Shown: in pieces, positions 62,176 to 64,000 of the stretch
Layout of the letters: each line of letters begins with the position of its first letter
Position numbering within the stretch: position 1 is the first letter of the stretch
From: Lachnoclostridium sp.
Lineage (GTDB): Bacteria; Bacteroidota; Bacteroidia; Bacteroidales; Muribaculaceae
DNA length: 64,000 nt
Direction: 5' to 3'
Assembly (NCBI GenBank): GCA_023667185.1
Contig: JAMPAP010000001.1
Span: 744,612-808,611, forward strand
Position numbers and translations under genes: made by a program
The notes under the pieces: model-generated
The model's database searches: none
What the model was told of the DNA's origin: nothing
The model's input: the letters and a program-made list of their open reading frames with translations, nothing else

Positions 62176-62709
62176 ATGGCCGACAATTATCTTGAAAAGA
62201 AAATGGAGGAGCACCGCCAGCGCATGGCCTCCGCACCACGTCATTCATCAAAAAGTCAACCCATCACGGCTTCACCTGTGAAATTCCCCTGCAGTAGAGT
62301 ATTTATAGCTTTGACAGATGCCGGGCTAACTGAAGCCATAGTGGACATCTTCCGCAAAGCAGACGCTAAGACTGCCTTCATTCACCCTGATTACCGGCAC
62401 TTCAACTCTCTTGCCCAATCCATCGGAGCGCGCTACTATCCGTTCTCGACGGAGAAACTCCGGCAGTCGCTCGATGACGCATCGAGCCGATGGGATGGTC
62501 TGGATATGCTCATCACTGACTCTCCAGAGATTCCTGACCTCCCCGGCGTAAAGAAAATAATCCTCGGAGATAATAATATTCCGACGCTTGACAATCAAAT
62601 CGTCATCACTCCATCCGAAGAGGCCACGGCAAATGACATCGCCACAATCCTCCTCTTCCTCAGCCATCCTGCTTCCTCCCGTATCCGCTCCCTCCACCTC
62701 ACCATCTGA
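62176..62709 (+). CDS. Hypothetical Rossmann-like protein after rodA
   Basis: A 177-aa protein starting MADNYLEKKMEEHRQRMASA. The N-terminus is charged; residues 45-175 read as an alternating alpha/beta domain (RVFIALTDAGLTEAIVDIFR, TAFIHPDYRHFNSLAQSIGA, GLDMLITDSPEIPDL, VVITPSEEATANDIATILLF) that resembles the SDR/Rossmann style without a GxxxGxG motif. Two bases after rodA and probably cotranslated. The frame extends upstream inside rodA, but ATG 62176 is clearly the better start. Function unknown. Confidence 0.7.
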   Translation: MADNYLEKKMEEHRQRMASAPRHSSKSQPITASPVKFPCSRVFIALTDAGLTEAIVDIFRKADAKTAFIHPDYRHFNSLAQSIGARYYPFSTEKLRQSLDDASSRWDGLDMLITDSPEIPDLPGVKKIILGDNNIPTLDNQIVITPSEEATANDIATILLFLSHPASSRIRSLHLTI

Positions 62710-62728
62710 CAAGCTGAACAGAAAAACA

Positions 62729-62763
62729 CCTCCCGTCTCAGCAGAGAGCGGGAGGCTTTTATT
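62729..62763 (+). terminator. Terminator of the purH-mre-rodA unit
   Basis: CCTCCCGTCTC pairs with GAGAGCGGGAGG (one bulge) over AGCA, followed by CTTTTATT. Confidence 0.85.
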
Positions 62764-62809
62764 CCCAGGCTAAGCAATCGCCTGAGAACCCGAATTATTT
62801 TGTCTAAAT

Positions 62810-63259
62810 TTATTTGATACGGCGGAAGGTGGTCTTTTCGTAACCTTCATAATTGTCTTCCTTCCAATATCCGGATACTACCAAAGTATTATCGTCGGGC
62901 ATTTCGATGTTTTGGGTTGAGGTATACTCATCACCATCTTCATCATATACAATTGTAAGTTTGTTGCCGGAGATGCTATAATTACCGGTTATATCTAAAT
63001 GCCAGCTTGAATTATAGTATTCATATTGGGTCACTGTGCCGTCAGCCTTGAATTCTACGCGCAGATCAGTATCATCATCGGTGCCTTCGTCAACGATTTT
63101 ACCGTCTTCCTTCTCCCACCATTCTTCTAAAACACTTTCCCAAGTTCCTACGATCTTTCCGTTGTCAATCTTGTCGTCATCGTCAGAGCATGACACAAAG
63201 GTAAAAGCCGACATTACGGCCATGAGTACCATCGGAATAAATAAGTTTAATTTTTTCAT
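62810..63259 (-). CDS. Lipocalin-like lipoprotein
   Basis: A 149-aa predicted lipoprotein with signal segment PMVLMAVMSAFTFVSC, lipidated Cys followed by an acidic tether (SDDDDKIDNG). The rest is a lipocalin-like beta-barrel: KIVGTWESVLEEWWEKEDGK, VEFKADGTVTQYEYYNS, ITGNYSISGNKLTIVYDEDG, LVVSGYWKEDNYEGYEKTTF. Bacteroidetes have many such lipoproteins of unknown role. A second copy of the structured leader RNA ends 57 nt upstream on the same strand, suggesting shared control with the C10 protease. Confidence 0.8.
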   Translation of the reverse strand: MKKLNLFIPMVLMAVMSAFTFVSCSDDDDKIDNGKIVGTWESVLEEWWEKEDGKIVDEGTDDDTDLRVEFKADGTVTQYEYYNSSWHLDITGNYSISGNKLTIVYDEDGDEYTSTQNIEMPDDNTLVVSGYWKEDNYEGYEKTTFRRIK

Positions 63260-63316
63260 AGTTTAAAAAATTGGCTTATACTCCCTAATCTGCCACAAAA
63301 ATGATTGGTGTTAAAC

Positions 63317-63570
63317 AAAAAATAGCGTGGGAGTCTTACAATTACCCGTCCCGCTGTTTCTTGGCATGTGGCTTACCTGTACTCTGTAGAACGAGCAACG
63401 TGCAGAAGCCCACGCCGATATGCACAACCTTTAAAGCCAATGTCATTGGCTTTAAAAGATACACTACATACCAGTGAACATCTACCGTTGCTATCGTTTT
63501 GACAGAGATTATTCAGTTCAGAAATTGCCACATTTCAGAAACAGCCAAATGACGATGCGTCAGTAAACGC
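63317..63570 (-). ncRNA. Structured leader RNA, copy B
   Basis: The minus-strand homologue of 20955-21208. Shared blocks read GCGTTTA (63570-63564), GCAACGGTAGATG (63491-63479), GCATAT, GCGTGGGCTTCT, ACAG, GGGACGG and CCCACGC (63331-63325) followed by TATTTTTTG. The outer helix is GCGTGGG/CCCACGC where copy A has GCGTAGG/CCTACGC, a compensatory change. The variable hairpin is AAAGCCAATG-ACA-TTGGCTTT. The pseudoknot helix becomes TCGTTCT/GGGACGG with G-U pairs. It precedes the lipoprotein gene at 63259. It fills, with the short RNA region and palindrome to its right, the 741-bp end of the window. Confidence 0.7.
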
Positions 63571-63582
63571 TATTTGTTAAAT

Positions 63583-63680
63583 AAAAAAGTTCTCAAGCAC
63601 TATTGCTTGAGAGAGTCATCCGGTTTTGCTTTCCGTAAAATTTCTTTATAAGCCCTTTTGCGAAATGCAAACCCGGTTTT
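63583..63680 (-). ncRNA. Possible 98-nt short transcript with terminator
   Basis: On the minus strand a good promoter (TTTG at 63716-63713, 19 bp, TATCTTTG at 63693-63686) is followed within 100 nt by a strong terminator: TCTCAAGCA-ATAG-TGCTTGAGA, then ACTTTTTT (63612-63583). No start codon frame of interest is enclosed. It could be a free small RNA or the first, attenuated part of the transcript that carries leader copy B. Confidence 0.55.
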
Positions 63681-63685
63681 CGATG

Positions 63686-63716
63686 CAAAGATAATAATTT
63701 AATCATTAATAACAAA
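63686..63716 (-). promoter_or_regulatory. Bacteroidetes promoter upstream of leader copy B
   Basis: Minus strand: TTTG (63716-63713), 19 bp, TATCTTTG (63693-63686). Close to a perfect consensus. Confidence 0.75.
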
Positions 63717-63896
63717 TTATTTTAAAGCATCTCCACCGCCGTCGTTGATATTATGTAAGATGTTATGGAAGATATATCAAGCTTGGGAGGAATATAATGC
63801 TCAAATTCTTCTTACCGCATGGTTTCAGCTATGGGACTGACGGTTGTGCTACGATAGAAGAACTATTTATTTGGCATTTCATGCTGCAAAGATAGT

Positions 63897-63936
63897 AAAA
63901 ATGTCAAGTTTTTGCATGCAAAAACTTGACATTTTT
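63897..63936. repeat. Perfect 40-bp palindrome
   Basis: Left half AAAAATGTCAAGTTTTTGCA (63897-63916) is the exact reverse complement of the right half (63917-63936), with no loop. It lies 2 bases from a minus-strand -7 element TATCTTTG (63894-63887), so it could be an operator as well as a bidirectional terminator. Confidence 0.85.
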
Positions 63937-64000
63937 AGTTCGGTCTCACGGCTCTTTCATTTAAAAAATCCCTTTACTCTCAGAAATAATGTTATTTTTG

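Noticed and set aside
63836-63885. 17-codon minus-strand frame after the -7 element at 63887
   Set aside because: Too short and without composition or homology support to call a gene.

Overview
The window looks like chromosomal DNA of a gut-type member of the order Bacteroidales, plausibly Muribaculaceae (family is inference). Evidence: the Bacteroidetes promoter signature (TTTG, 19-21 bp, TAnnTTTG) precedes several genes; there are TonB-dependent receptors with N-terminal carboxypeptidase-regulatory domains, a type IX secretion channel (PorV), T9SS-like C-terminal domains, a long-tailed ribosomal protein S16 and Bacteroidetes-only families (DUF4857-like, DUF4861-like, DUF6850-like, DUF6035-like). 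Most of it is ordinary housekeeping DNA with small accessory islands.

Layout. 1-4.8 kb: outer-membrane barrel, two-part ABC transporter, DUF4857-like membrane protein and a lipoprotein, co-directional and tightly packed. 4.9-15 kb: a Fic enzyme, a TonB-dependent receptor, an AddA/RecB-like helicase-nuclease overlapping a SUI1/YciH factor and two lipoproteins, then an isolated CoiA-like nuclease. 15.2-20.8 kb: dispersed repeat, tRNA-Pro, uvrB, tpx, a thioredoxin-like exported protein and a YitT transporter. 20.8-25 kb: AT-rich accessory island with a 254-nt structured leader RNA, a C10 (streptopain-like) protease and an Rpn-type nuclease. 25-33 kb: purT, rpsP, a YczE-like membrane protein, tRNA-Leu, a small orphan gene between repeats, porV-ispF-ferredoxin-like, a MITE-like hairpin, thyA-folA, tRNA-Arg. 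33.3-38.7 kb: a pectin-type operon (esterase, DUF4861-like, small T9SS-type protein, PL1 pectate lyase) without SusC/SusD. 38.7-48 kb: a damaged four-helix/zinc-finger gene, a META-domain lipoprotein, rluA-type synthase, topA, aspartokinase, alaS. 48-54.7 kb: MerR, mltG, AraC, TPR, rsgA and a His-tailed receptor. 54.8-62.7 kb: purH then mreB-mreC-mreD-mrdA-rodA. 62.8-64 kb: a lipoprotein preceded by a second copy of the 254-nt leader RNA.

The most interesting signal is that RNA. Two copies, 42 kb apart on opposite strands, both exactly 254 nt in my delimitation, share sequence blocks, four helices (one apparently a pseudoknot) supported by compensatory or wobble changes, a variable hairpin and a terminal helix followed by a U run. 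Each ends 52-57 nt upstream of an exported-protein start codon. It behaves like an unrecognised cis-regulatory leader or conditional terminator. Second is a short AGTGACGAT element found at gene ends, which also forms both tips of a 161-bp hairpin before thyA.
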